Assembly: GCA_963805705.1 (NCBI GenBank)
Contig: CAWDVH010000001.1
Span: forward strand, 2,170,001 to 2,234,000
Reading direction: 5' to 3'
DNA from: CAWDVH01 sp963805705
GTDB taxonomy: Bacteria; Actinomycetota; Actinomycetes; Streptosporangiales; Streptosporangiaceae
Length of the DNA stretch: 64,000 nt
The notes under the pieces: model-generated
What the model was told of the DNA's origin: nothing
Databases searched by the model: none
The model's input: the letters and a program-made list of their open reading frames with translations, nothing else
Shown: piece after piece, positions 15,324 to 24,153 of the stretch
Numbering within the stretch: position 1 is the stretch's first letter
How the letters are laid out: every line of letters starts with the position of its first letter
Translations under genes and position numbers: made by a program

Positions 15324-17021
15324 TCAGGCCTTGACCGTGTCGTAGAGGAAGATATGGCCGATAGCCGTCGGGTAGGCGCCGGTCACGTTCTTCGCCGAGG
15401 CGGTCAGGTAGTTGTAGAAGTAGCCGAAGATGATCGGCGTCTCCTGGAGCAGCAGGGTTTCGATCTGCCCGGCGATCGTCTTCTGGCTGGCCAGGTCGAC
15501 GGTCGCGATGAACTGCTGCGAGAGCTTGTCATACTGGGCGTTGTTGAAGTGCGCGGCGTTCCAGCTGCCGGTGCCCTTGCTGGCGCTGATCGTCTGCAGC
15601 GGGGCGGTCAGGAACACGTTCGGCACGCTGCGGTGCCCGTAGTCGACCAGGCTCATCGTGGCGTCCAGCCAGTCGGAGTTCCCGAAGGTGGCCTTGCCGT
15701 AATAGACCCCCGAGGCCTCCACCTTCACGCCGATGTTGACGCCGATGGCCTTGGCCGACTCCGCCACGATCTGGGCGTAGTCCGGGATCTCCAGCGTGTT
15801 GTTGCCGATCAGCGAGGTCGAGAAGCCGTTCGGGTGGCCGGCCGCGGACAGCAGCGACTTGGCCTTGGCGATGTTCTTGGCGCGCTGCGCGATGCTGGTG
15901 TTGGTTGAGGGATAGACCGGGGCGAACGGGCTGTCGTTGCCGATATCCGCGAAGCCCTTGAACAGCGCCTGGACGATGGCCGGGCGGTCCAGGGTCAGGG
16001 CGATGGCCTGGCGCACCCGCGCGTCGGTGAAGGGGGCCTGGTCGTTGCGCATGGACAGCTCGCGGTGCGCGGACGACTTGAGCTTGATGATGTTGTACGG
16101 GGCGCCCGCGGCTAGGAGCTGCTCGCCGCCGGTGACGGAGAACTGCCCGACCACGTCGATCGTCCCGCCGGTCAGCGCGAGGATCAGGGGAGTCTGGGTG
16201 TCGTAGAACGTGAACTCGGTGGCGGCGGGCTTGGCCTTGGGGCCCCAGTAATTCTCGTTGCGGGTGAATGACGCGCCGACCTTGGCCGTGTAGCTCTTGA
16301 GCGTGAAGGGGCCGGTGCCGATGAACGTGCTCTCCCACTTGGCCGGGTCGAAATTGTTCGGCAGGATGATCAGGTTGTAGGCGTCGGACGAGACCAGGTA
16401 AGGGAAGTTCCCGTTCGGGGCCTCGAGGTGGAAGGCGACGGTGAAGTCGTCGACCTTCTCGACCCCGTCGGGGGTCAGTACCCCGCCCAGCGCCGACAGC
16501 GCGTTCGACGCGCTCTTGGGGTTGCTCTGGAGCTTCATGGTATAGACCACGTCATCGGCGGTCAGCGCGGCTCCGTTGTGGAACTTGACGCCCTGGCGGA
16601 TCTTGAACGTCCAGACGTCGGCGGTGGTGTTGGAGGACCAGCTCGTGGCCAGCCGGGGCTCCAGGGTCAGGTGCTGGTTGGAGAAGCACAGGTACTCCCC
16701 AGTCTGCCCCAGCATGTCCAGGCCGCCCTGGTCAGCGATGGTCAGCGGGTTGATCGCCGCGGCGGGGGTGATAATCCCGCACTTGATGGTCGCGCCTGAC
16801 TTGCCGGCCGTGGTCCCGGTGCTCGGCGACGCGGAAGGGCTGGACGAGCCGCAGGCGGCGAGCACGCCGCCGAGTATCGGAGCCGAGAGGCCGACGAGGG
16901 CGCCCCGGCGCAGGAAGTCCCGGCGGCCGAGCCGGCCGGCGACGAACTCATCAATGACGTGGTTGCCGACTTCTGTCTGGCCTGCGCGAATCTGGTCAAG
17001 CCGGTCATGCCGTGCGTTCAC
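15324..17021 (-). CDS. ABC transporter substrate-binding lipoprotein (SBP_bac_5)
   Basis: A 565-residue extracellular solute receptor of the peptide/opine/nickel class (DppA/OppA family). The N-terminus has a twin-arginine-like GRRDFLRRGALVG and a lipobox GVLAAC at about residue 57, so it is exported, probably by Tat, and anchored to lipid. A Ser/Pro/Thr linker follows. Family landmarks include VWTFKIRQGVKFHNGAALTADDVVYT and FTDARVRQAIALTLDR. GTG at 17021 follows GAGGAGAA. It lies 85 bases after the ATPase gene and 31 bases before the cyclodeaminase gene, so importer and enzymes appear co-transcribed. Confidence 0.9.
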   Translation of the reverse strand: MNARHDRLDQIRAGQTEVGNHVIDEFVAGRLGRRDFLRRGALVGLSAPILGGVLAACGSSSPSASPSTGTTAGKSGATIKCGIITPAAAINPLTIADQGGLDMLGQTGEYLCFSNQHLTLEPRLATSWSSNTTADVWTFKIRQGVKFHNGAALTADDVVYTMKLQSNPKSASNALSALGGVLTPDGVEKVDDFTVAFHLEAPNGNFPYLVSSDAYNLIILPNNFDPAKWESTFIGTGPFTLKSYTAKVGASFTRNENYWGPKAKPAATEFTFYDTQTPLILALTGGTIDVVGQFSVTGGEQLLAAGAPYNIIKLKSSAHRELSMRNDQAPFTDARVRQAIALTLDRPAIVQALFKGFADIGNDSPFAPVYPSTNTSIAQRAKNIAKAKSLLSAAGHPNGFSTSLIGNNTLEIPDYAQIVAESAKAIGVNIGVKVEASGVYYGKATFGNSDWLDATMSLVDYGHRSVPNVFLTAPLQTISASKGTGSWNAAHFNNAQYDKLSQQFIATVDLASQKTIAGQIETLLLQETPIIFGYFYNYLTASAKNVTGAYPTAIGHIFLYDTVKA

Positions 17022-17106
17022 GGGATTCTCCTCGAAAGTTCAATCGGACTCCAGGCAATGCCCGGCCCGCAGTGGTAGGCAAACCTAAGTGCAGGATGCC
17101 CCATTG

Positions 17107-19170
17107 TCACGGTGCCTTTCCGCTGCCTTGCAGATTTGTTAGCTGATCGATAGGGATATGACAGCTCATCAGATGGCCGGGCTCGACCTCGGCGAGCGGC
17201 GGCTCGGTGGTCTCGCAGATGCCGGTCGGCAGGCGCCGGGGGCAGCGGGTGTGGAAGACGCAGCCGCTCGGCGGGTCCGCGGCCGACGGGATCTCGCCGG
17301 ACAGCCTGATCCGCTCCTGGCGCTGGCCGTCGAGACTCGGCACGGCGGACAGCAGCGCCTCGGTGTAGGGGTGGTGCGGGCCGCTGAAGACGCGCTCGGC
17401 GGGGCCGACCTCCATCAGCCGGCCGAGGTAGAGCACCGCGATCCGGTCGGACAGGTACCGCACCAGGCCCAGGTCGTGCGAGATGAACAGGTAGGTCACC
17501 TGCTCCTTGGCCTGCAGGTCGGCCAGGAGGTTGAGGATCGCCGCCTGGACCGACACATCGAGCGCGGAGGTGGGCTCGTCGCAGACGACGACGCGCGGGC
17601 CGCCGCCGAACGCGCGGGCGATGGCGACCCGCTGCTTCAGGCCGCCGGACAGCTGGCGCGGGCGCAGGCTCAGATGGCGGTCCTCCATCCGGACCGACCG
17701 CACCAGGTCCTCCAGCCGCTCGGTGAGCGCGCTGCCGGACAGCCGGGCCAGCTTGTGCAGCGGCCGGCTGATCAGCCGCCGCACGGTGTGCCGGCGGTTC
17801 AGGGCCGAGTCCGGATTCTGGAAGACGATCTGCAGCGCCTTGAGCTGCTCCCGGCTGCGCTGCCGGATCTGCGGCCCCAGCTCCTGCTCATCGAGCTGGA
17901 CGGTCGTGCCGGCGTCGGGCGCGATGAGCCCGAGCAGCACCCGCGCGAGCGTGGTCTTGCCGCTGCCCGACTCGCCCACCAGCCCGAGTGTCTCCCCGCG
18001 CTCCAGCGCCAGGTCCACCCCGACCAGCGCCTTGACCGCCTCGCCGCGCGAGGTGAAGGTCTTCGACAGGCCCCGCACGCTGACGACCGGGTCGCTGGCC
18101 ACAGCATCGGGCGAGCTCAGCTGCAGGTCGACGGGAGTGTTCCTGGGCAGCTCGGGGGCCTGCTCATGCAGATAGCAGCGGGAGCTGCGGTCCGGGCCGG
18201 TGGTGAAGGAAGGCGGCGCCGCCTCGTGGCACTGGTCTTCGGCGATCGAGCAGCGCGGCGCGAAGATGCAGCCGGTCAGGCTGTGACCGGGCGGCGGCAG
18301 GAAGCCAGGGATCGTATCGAGCCGGCCGTGGTCCTTGCGCTGGCCCTGCCGCGGTATGCAGCGCAGCAGGCCCACGGTGTACGGGTGCCGCGGTTCCTCG
18401 AACACCTGGCGCGCCGGGCCCTCCTCGATCAGCTCCCCGGCGTACAGCACCCCCACCCGGTCGCACATCTTCGCGATGACGGCCAGGTTGTGGCTGATGA
18501 ACAGCACCGAGGTGTCGATTTCCTCGCGCAGCGCGGCCACCAGGTCGAGCACCTCGGCCTCGACGGTCGCGTCCAGCGCGGTCGTCGGCTCGTCGAGGAT
18601 GAGCAGCGAGGGCTCGGCCGCGATCGCCATGGCGATGACCACCCGCTGCGCCATGCCGCCCGATAGCTGGTGCGGGTACCGCTCCATGACCCGGCCCGGA
18701 TCGGAGATCTGGACCTTGCGGAGCATCGCCTCGGCGCGTTCGTGCGCCTCGGCGGCGCCCAGGCCGGCGATCCCGTAGACCTCGGCGACCTGACGGCCGA
18801 CGCGGATCCCCGGGTTCAGCGCCTTGGTGGGCTCCTGGTAGACCATCGACACCGTACGGGCTCTCAGGCCGCGCAGCGCCGTCTCGCCCATGGCCAGCGG
18901 GTCCTGCCCGTTGATGCTGATCGAGCCCGCGCTCACCCGGCCATTGCGCGGCAGGTACCTGGTCAGCGCGAGCGCGACCGTCGATTTGCCGGAGCCTGAC
19001 TCCCCGACCAGCCCGTAGGACTCGTGCCGGTCGATCTGGAAGGACACGTCCCGCAGCGCCCGCCGGTCGCGGCCCCGCACCGTATAGCTGACGTCCATGT
19101 GCTCGACGCTGAGGGCCAGCCCCGGCCGGGCCGGGAGATCGGGCGCGCTCTGCGCCGCCGTGGCGGTCAT
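17107..19170 (-). CDS. fused double ABC ATPase for peptide-type importer (DppD-DppF)
   Basis: A 687-residue protein with two complete nucleotide-binding domains. The first half has Walker A GESGSGKST, signature LSGGMAQR and Walker B LLILDEPTT; the second has GESGSGKTT, LSGGLKQR and VVVCDEPTS. Each half ends in the oligopeptide-transporter C-terminal region with clustered cysteines (FAPRCSIAEDQC and FHTRCPRRLPTGIC) that bind a 4Fe-4S cluster in DppD/DppF-type proteins. It powers the importer formed by the two upstream permeases. ATG at 19170 overlaps the permease stop by four bases. The longer frame to 19260 runs into the permease gene. Confidence 0.92.
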   Translation of the reverse strand: MTATAAQSAPDLPARPGLALSVEHMDVSYTVRGRDRRALRDVSFQIDRHESYGLVGESGSGKSTVALALTRYLPRNGRVSAGSISINGQDPLAMGETALRGLRARTVSMVYQEPTKALNPGIRVGRQVAEVYGIAGLGAAEAHERAEAMLRKVQISDPGRVMERYPHQLSGGMAQRVVIAMAIAAEPSLLILDEPTTALDATVEAEVLDLVAALREEIDTSVLFISHNLAVIAKMCDRVGVLYAGELIEEGPARQVFEEPRHPYTVGLLRCIPRQGQRKDHGRLDTIPGFLPPPGHSLTGCIFAPRCSIAEDQCHEAAPPSFTTGPDRSSRCYLHEQAPELPRNTPVDLQLSSPDAVASDPVVSVRGLSKTFTSRGEAVKALVGVDLALERGETLGLVGESGSGKTTLARVLLGLIAPDAGTTVQLDEQELGPQIRQRSREQLKALQIVFQNPDSALNRRHTVRRLISRPLHKLARLSGSALTERLEDLVRSVRMEDRHLSLRPRQLSGGLKQRVAIARAFGGGPRVVVCDEPTSALDVSVQAAILNLLADLQAKEQVTYLFISHDLGLVRYLSDRIAVLYLGRLMEVGPAERVFSGPHHPYTEALLSAVPSLDGQRQERIRLSGEIPSAADPPSGCVFHTRCPRRLPTGICETTEPPLAEVEPGHLMSCHIPIDQLTNLQGSGKAP

Positions 19171-20045
19171 CCCGCCACCACGTTCTCGATCGAGTCGGCC
19201 ACCAGGTTGATGCCGATCACCAGCGAGGCGATGGCCAGGGCCGCGAAGAGCGTTTCCCACCAGTAGCCGGCCCCCAGCAGGCCGTAGCTGCTGTTGATGT
19301 CCGAGCCCCAGTTGGGCGTGGACACGTTGACGCCGAAGCCGAGGAAGGCCAGCGTGGCCACCGTGAAGATCGCGTACCCCAGCCGGACCGTGAACTCGAC
19401 CAGGATGGTCGGGACGACATTCGGGAGGATCTCGACGAACATCACGCGGCCTGCCCCCTCGCCGAGCAGCCGGGCCGATGGCAGGTAGTCGAGCTGGCTC
19501 TCGACCATGACCGCGGACCGGACCGTGCGGGCGATCAGCGGAGTGAAGATGAACCCGATGACGAGGATCAGCGTCACCGTGGAGGTCCCGAGCGCGACGA
19601 TGAACAGGAAGATGATAACGACCGCCGGCACCGCGAGCACGGCCTCCACGATCCGGCTGACCACGATGTCCAGGACGCCGCCGAGGTAGCCCATGGCCAG
19701 GCCGAGCGCCGTGCCGAGCACGGTACCGAGCACGGTGGCCAGCGGGGCGATGATCAGGATGGTCCGCGCGCCGACGATCACGCGCGACAGCACGTCGCGG
19801 CCGAGCTGATCGGTGCCGAACCAGTGCGCGGCCGACGGCGGCATGTTCGTGGCCAGCAGCTGCTGGGCCAGCGGATTGTGCGGGGCGATCGCGGTGCCGA
19901 AGATGGCGCAGACGACCCAGAACAGCAGGATGGAGCCGCCGATCAGGAACGTCGGCCGCCGCAGCAGCAGCCGCCAGGTGGTCAGCTCGGTCCGGGTCGC
20001 GCTGGTGCTCACGATCACCGGCCCGGAGGCGACGATATCGGTCAC
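19167..20045 (-). CDS. ABC transporter permease, DppC-like
   Basis: A 292-residue inner-membrane subunit with an N-terminal helix, the extracytoplasmic HWFGTDQLGRDVLSRVIVGAR motif typical of DppC/OppC proteins, and five further helices including the EAA loop region SARLLGEGAGRVMFVEILPN. With DppB it forms the translocation path. GTG at 20045 overlaps the DppB stop (GTGA), and its stop overlaps the ATPase start, so the three proteins are made in a coupled way. Confidence 0.92.
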   Translation of the reverse strand: MTDIVASGPVIVSTSATRTELTTWRLLLRRPTFLIGGSILLFWVVCAIFGTAIAPHNPLAQQLLATNMPPSAAHWFGTDQLGRDVLSRVIVGARTILIIAPLATVLGTVLGTALGLAMGYLGGVLDIVVSRIVEAVLAVPAVVIIFLFIVALGTSTVTLILVIGFIFTPLIARTVRSAVMVESQLDYLPSARLLGEGAGRVMFVEILPNVVPTILVEFTVRLGYAIFTVATLAFLGFGVNVSTPNWGSDINSSYGLLGAGYWWETLFAALAIASLVIGINLVADSIENVVAG

Positions 20046-20995
20046 GTGGACACCCCCGTCCGCAGCCGGGGATTGAGCCAGGTCGTGAGCAGGTCGGCGA
20101 TCAGGGTCGCCACCATGTAGACGGCCCCGATGACGAGTACGCCCGCCTCCAGCATCGGGAAGTCCTTGGCGTTGGCAGCACTGAAGATCAGCCTCCCGAT
20201 GCCCTGATAGTTGAACAGGGTCTCCACGATGACCAGCCCCCCGATCAGGTAGCCGGTCTGGGTGGCGATGACGGTGATCGTGGGGAGCAGCGAGTTCCGC
20301 AGGATGTGCCGCCGGATCAGGGCTCCCTGGCCCAGGCCCTTCAGGGTCGCGGTCCGCGCGTAGTCCGAGTCGAGCGCCTCGATGGTGCCCGCCCGCGCCA
20401 TCCGCGCGATGTACCCGAACAGGACGAAGATAAGCGGGATCGCGGGGAGTATCAGGTAGCGCAGCTGGGTGGGGAATGAGGCGCCCGCGCCCGCCGACGC
20501 GGTGACCGGCAGGAGCTTCAGCTCGACGCCGAAGATAATGATGACCACGATGCCGGACACGAACTCGGGGACGGTCGCGGCGGTCAGCCCGGTCAGCGAG
20601 ATGAGCCGGTCCACCGGCCGTCCCACGTTGAGGGCGGCGACCACCCCGCCGATGATGCCCAGCGGAATGATCACGATCAGGGCCAGCGCCGCGAGCTTCG
20701 CCGAGTTCACCAGGGCTGTGGCCAGCAGCGGCTCAACCGGGCTGCGGTACTGGTAGGACTCGCCCAGGTTCCCGTGCAGCAGCCCGGTGATCCAGGTCAC
20801 GTACTGCGCGATCAGGGGCTTGTCGACGCCGAGCTGGTGATCAAGCGCGGCCACGGCGCTGGGCGAGGCGAGGTTGCCGAGGATCGCCCGGCCGGGATCG
20901 CCCGGCAGGACCTGGCCCGCGAAGAAGATAATTACGCTGAGTACCCACAAGGTGACCAGCGCGAGCCCCAGGCGCCGCAGCAGGTATGTCGTCAC
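20042..20995 (-). CDS. ABC transporter permease, DppB-like
   Basis: A 317-residue permease starting TTYLLRRLGLALVTLWVLS, with the DppB/OppB features LPGDPGRAILG, NLGESYQYRSPV and the EAA-like segment ARTATLKGLGQGALIRRHILRN. First gene of the minus-strand importer operon; GTG at 20995 follows AGGGGG. The 234-base gap to hutU (20996-21229) must hold its promoter and that of hutU; I see no convincing consensus there, only an A/T-richer patch near 21080-21110. Confidence 0.92.
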   Translation of the reverse strand: MTTYLLRRLGLALVTLWVLSVIIFFAGQVLPGDPGRAILGNLASPSAVAALDHQLGVDKPLIAQYVTWITGLLHGNLGESYQYRSPVEPLLATALVNSAKLAALALIVIIPLGIIGGVVAALNVGRPVDRLISLTGLTAATVPEFVSGIVVIIIFGVELKLLPVTASAGAGASFPTQLRYLILPAIPLIFVLFGYIARMARAGTIEALDSDYARTATLKGLGQGALIRRHILRNSLLPTITVIATQTGYLIGGLVIVETLFNYQGIGRLIFSAANAKDFPMLEAGVLVIGAVYMVATLIADLLTTWLNPRLRTGVST

Positions 20996-21229
20996 CCAGG
21001 ACCCCCTGGCAGCAGCCGACTGAGCCGGTCGAAAAGATCAGGTTCTGGCAGCCTAATCGCTATGCCGGTCAACGCTAGTCACCTTTTCTTATCAGCTCAT
21101 TCTTCTTCGCGCCATCTAAGGCCGGCCGATTCGGGCCGCCGGCGCCAGCTTGTTACCCCGCCGGGGGATGATGAACCGGTGACGATCATGTGACACCCGA
21201 GTATCCGGACAACCGGACAAGGAGCGGTG

Positions 21230-22924
21230 ATGACAGCCGTGCATACCCCCGGTGCAGCGCCCGCTGGCCCGCGGCCAGTCCGAGCCCCGCGCGGAACGGA
21301 GCTGAGCTGCAAGGGCTGGCCGCAGGAGGCGGCCATGCGGATGCTGATGAACAATCTCGATCCGGAGGTGGCCGAGCATCCGGATCAGCTCATCGTCTAC
21401 GGCGGCTCGGGCCGCGCGGCCCGCAGCTGGGACGCCTTCGACGGCATCGTCCGGTCGCTGCGGGATCTGGAAGCCGACGAGACGCTGCTCGTGCAGTCCG
21501 GTAAGCCGGTCGGCATCTTCCGCACCCACGAGTGGGCGCCCCGGGTGCTCATCGCCAACTCCAACCTGGTGCCCCAGTGGGCCACCTGGGAGGAGTTCCG
21601 GCGGCTCGAGGCCCTGGGGCTGACCATGTTCGGCCAGATGACCGCGGGATCGTGGATCTACATCGGCACCCAGGGGATCCTGCAGGGCACCTACGAGACG
21701 TTCGCGGCGATCGCGACGAAGCGATTCGGCGGCTCCCTGGCCGGGACGATCACGCTGACCGCGGGCCTGGGCGGGATGGGCGGCGCCCAGCCCCTCGCGG
21801 TGACGATGAACGGCGGCGTGGCGATCTGCGTGGACTGCGACCCGTCCCGGATCAGCCGGCGGATCGAGCACGGCTACCTGGATGTGGCCGCCGACGATAT
21901 CGATGACGCGGTCCGGCAGGCGTCGGCGGCGGCCGCCGCCTCGCAGCCGCTGTCGATCGGGCTGCTCGGCAACGCCGCGGAGGTCGTCCCGGCGCTGCTG
22001 GCGATGAACGCGCCGGTCAATATCGTCACCGACCAGACCTCGGCTCATGACCCGCTGAGCTACCTGCCGGTCGGCGTGGCCTTCGAGGACATGGCCGCGC
22101 TGCGGGCCGAGGACCCGGCGGGCTTCACCCAGCGCGCACGTGTGTCGATGGCCAGGCACGTGGCGGCCATGGTCGGATTCCAGGACGCCGGGGCGGAGGT
22201 CTTCGACTACGGCAACTCGATCCGGGGCGAGGCCGAGCTGGCCGGCTACGAGCGGGCGTTCGACTTCCCCGGCTTCGTGCCCGCCTACATCCGGCCGCTG
22301 TTCTGCGAGGGCCGGGGCCCGTTCCGGTGGGCGGCCCTGTCCGGCGATCCGGCGGACATCGCCGCCACCGACGAGGCGATACTCGACCTGTTCCCCGCCA
22401 ACGAGCCGCTGGCCAGGTGGATCCGGATGGCCCGCGAGAAAGTGCACTTCCAGGGCCTGCCCGCCCGGATCTGCTGGCTCGGCTACGGCGAGCGGCACCT
22501 GGCCGGGCTGCGCTTCAACGAGCTGGTGCAGCGCGGCGAGGTCAGCGCGCCGATCGTCATCGGCCGTGATCATCTGGACGCCGGCTCGGTCGCCTCGCCC
22601 TACCGGGAGACCGAGGCGATGGCCGACGGCTCGGATGCGATCGCCGACTGGCCGCTGCTGAACGCCCTGGTCAATACCGCGTCCGGGGCATCCTGGGTGA
22701 GCATCCACCACGGCGGCGGGGTCGGCATCGGCCGGTCGATCCACGCCGGCCAGGTCTGCGTCGCCGACGGGACCGCGCTGGCCGGCCAGAAGCTGGAGCG
22801 GGTGCTGACCAACGACCCCGGCATGGGCGTGATCCGGCACGCCGACGCCGGCTACGAGCGCGCCGAGGACGTCGCCGCCGAGCGCGGCGTCCGGCTTCCG
22901 ATGCGCGAGCCCGGCCGGCCATGA
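21230..22924 (+). CDS. hutU: urocanate hydratase
   Basis: A 564-residue urocanase that adds water to urocanate to form imidazolone propionate, second step of histidine breakdown; cytosolic, with tightly bound NAD. Family marks: VYGGSGRAARSWDAFD, the NAD loop LTAGLGGMGGAQPLAVTM, FCEGRGPFRWAALSGDP with the active-site Cys, and IHHGGGVGIGRSIHAGQV. ATG at 21230 follows AAGGAG by five bases; the preceding GTG is too close to the site. First gene of the hutU-M20-hutF run with ATGA overlap to the next gene. No hutH with an intact MIO motif exists in this window. Confidence 0.95.
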   Translation: MTAVHTPGAAPAGPRPVRAPRGTELSCKGWPQEAAMRMLMNNLDPEVAEHPDQLIVYGGSGRAARSWDAFDGIVRSLRDLEADETLLVQSGKPVGIFRTHEWAPRVLIANSNLVPQWATWEEFRRLEALGLTMFGQMTAGSWIYIGTQGILQGTYETFAAIATKRFGGSLAGTITLTAGLGGMGGAQPLAVTMNGGVAICVDCDPSRISRRIEHGYLDVAADDIDDAVRQASAAAAASQPLSIGLLGNAAEVVPALLAMNAPVNIVTDQTSAHDPLSYLPVGVAFEDMAALRAEDPAGFTQRARVSMARHVAAMVGFQDAGAEVFDYGNSIRGEAELAGYERAFDFPGFVPAYIRPLFCEGRGPFRWAALSGDPADIAATDEAILDLFPANEPLARWIRMAREKVHFQGLPARICWLGYGERHLAGLRFNELVQRGEVSAPIVIGRDHLDAGSVASPYRETEAMADGSDAIADWPLLNALVNTASGASWVSIHHGGGVGIGRSIHAGQVCVADGTALAGQKLERVLTNDPGMGVIRHADAGYERAEDVAAERGVRLPMREPGRP

Positions 22925-24153
22925 GCCTCGCCCGGCTGTGGGACTCGCTGCTCCCGGTCGGCCGGCACGAGCCTTCCGGCGGGTACCGGCGCTACTCCTT
23001 CACCGAAGCGGACTCGGCCTGCCGCGACTGGTTCATGAAAACCGCGGCGAAACGCGAACTCCGTCCCCACTGTGACGCCAACGGCAACCTGTGGGCCTGG
23101 TGGGACAGCCCGGCCCCCGTCCCCGGCACTCGCCGGCCGGGCGCGATCGTCACCGGCAGCCACCTGGACTCCGTGCCGGACGGGGGCGCCTTTGACGGGC
23201 CGCTCGGCGTCGTCTCCGGCTTTGCCGCGATCGATGAGCTGCGCCGCCGTGACTTCGTCCCGGCCCGCCCGGTCGCGGTGGCCGCGTTCTGCGAGGAGGA
23301 GGGCGCACGGTTCGGCGTGGCCTGCCTCGGCAGCCGGCTGCTGACCGGCGCGCTGGAGCCGCGGGCCGCGCGGGAGCTGACCGACGGCGGCGGCGTGCGC
23401 CTGGCCGATGCGATGACGGCGGCCGGCCTTGACCCCGCGGTCATCGGCCAGGACGAGGAGCTGCTCGGCGGTATCGCGGCGTTCGTCGAGCTGCACATCG
23501 AGCAGGGCAGCGCGCTGGACGGTCTCGGCGCGGCGGTGGGGATCGGCGAGGGCATCTGGCCGCACGGCCGCTGGCGCCTGGATTTCACCGGCCGTGCCGA
23601 CCACGCGGGCACCACCCGGATCGAAGACCGCCGCGACCCGATGCTGCCGTACGCGGCGGCGGTGCTCGCGGCGCGGCGCGCGGCCGCCGGCCACGGCGCG
23701 CTGGCCACGTTCGGGAAGGTCCGCGCCGAGCCCGGCGGCGCCAATGGCATCAGCTCGGCCGTGCGCGCCTGGCTGGATGCGCGGGCCCCGGACGAGGCCG
23801 CCCTTGACCGCATGGTCGGCCAGATCGAGACTGACGCGAGGGACGCGGCGACCGAGCACGGAGTGCAACTGACAATGCGCCGGGAGTCATTCACGCCCAT
23901 TGTGCGATTCGACCAGGGCCTGCGCGAGCGGGTGGCCGGCGCCCTGGCCCGCAGCGGGATCATCGCGCCGGTCCTGGCGACGGGCGCCGGTCACGACGCG
24001 GGCGTGCTGGCCGCCAGGATCCCCACGGCCATGCTTTTCGTGCGCAACCGGGCCGGGGTGTCCCACTCGCCCGCCGAGCACGCCGACATGGCCGACTGCG
24101 AGCGGGGCGCGGCCGCGCTCGCCACGGTGCTGCAGGAACTGGCCGGCCACTGA
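22921..24153 (+). CDS. M20 family amidohydrolase (allantoate amidohydrolase-like) in hut operon
   Basis: A 410-residue M20C metallopeptidase-family enzyme. Metal and catalytic motifs: GSHLDSVPDGGAFDGPLGVV, FCEEEGARFG, ELHIEQG, ADHAGTTRIEDRRDP and the final GHDAGVLA. By sequence it resembles allantoate amidohydrolases and N-carbamoyl amino acid hydrolases. Its place between hutU and hutF, with overlaps on both sides, argues that it performs the last step of the five-step histidine pathway, hydrolysis of N-formyl-L-glutamate, because no HutG is present; that is inference. Same arrangement is known to me from streptomycete hut loci. Confidence 0.85.
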   Translation: MSLARLWDSLLPVGRHEPSGGYRRYSFTEADSACRDWFMKTAAKRELRPHCDANGNLWAWWDSPAPVPGTRRPGAIVTGSHLDSVPDGGAFDGPLGVVSGFAAIDELRRRDFVPARPVAVAAFCEEEGARFGVACLGSRLLTGALEPRAARELTDGGGVRLADAMTAAGLDPAVIGQDEELLGGIAAFVELHIEQGSALDGLGAAVGIGEGIWPHGRWRLDFTGRADHAGTTRIEDRRDPMLPYAAAVLAARRAAAGHGALATFGKVRAEPGGANGISSAVRAWLDARAPDEAALDRMVGQIETDARDAATEHGVQLTMRRESFTPIVRFDQGLRERVAGALARSGIIAPVLATGAGHDAGVLAARIPTAMLFVRNRAGVSHSPAEHADMADCERGAAALATVLQELAGH

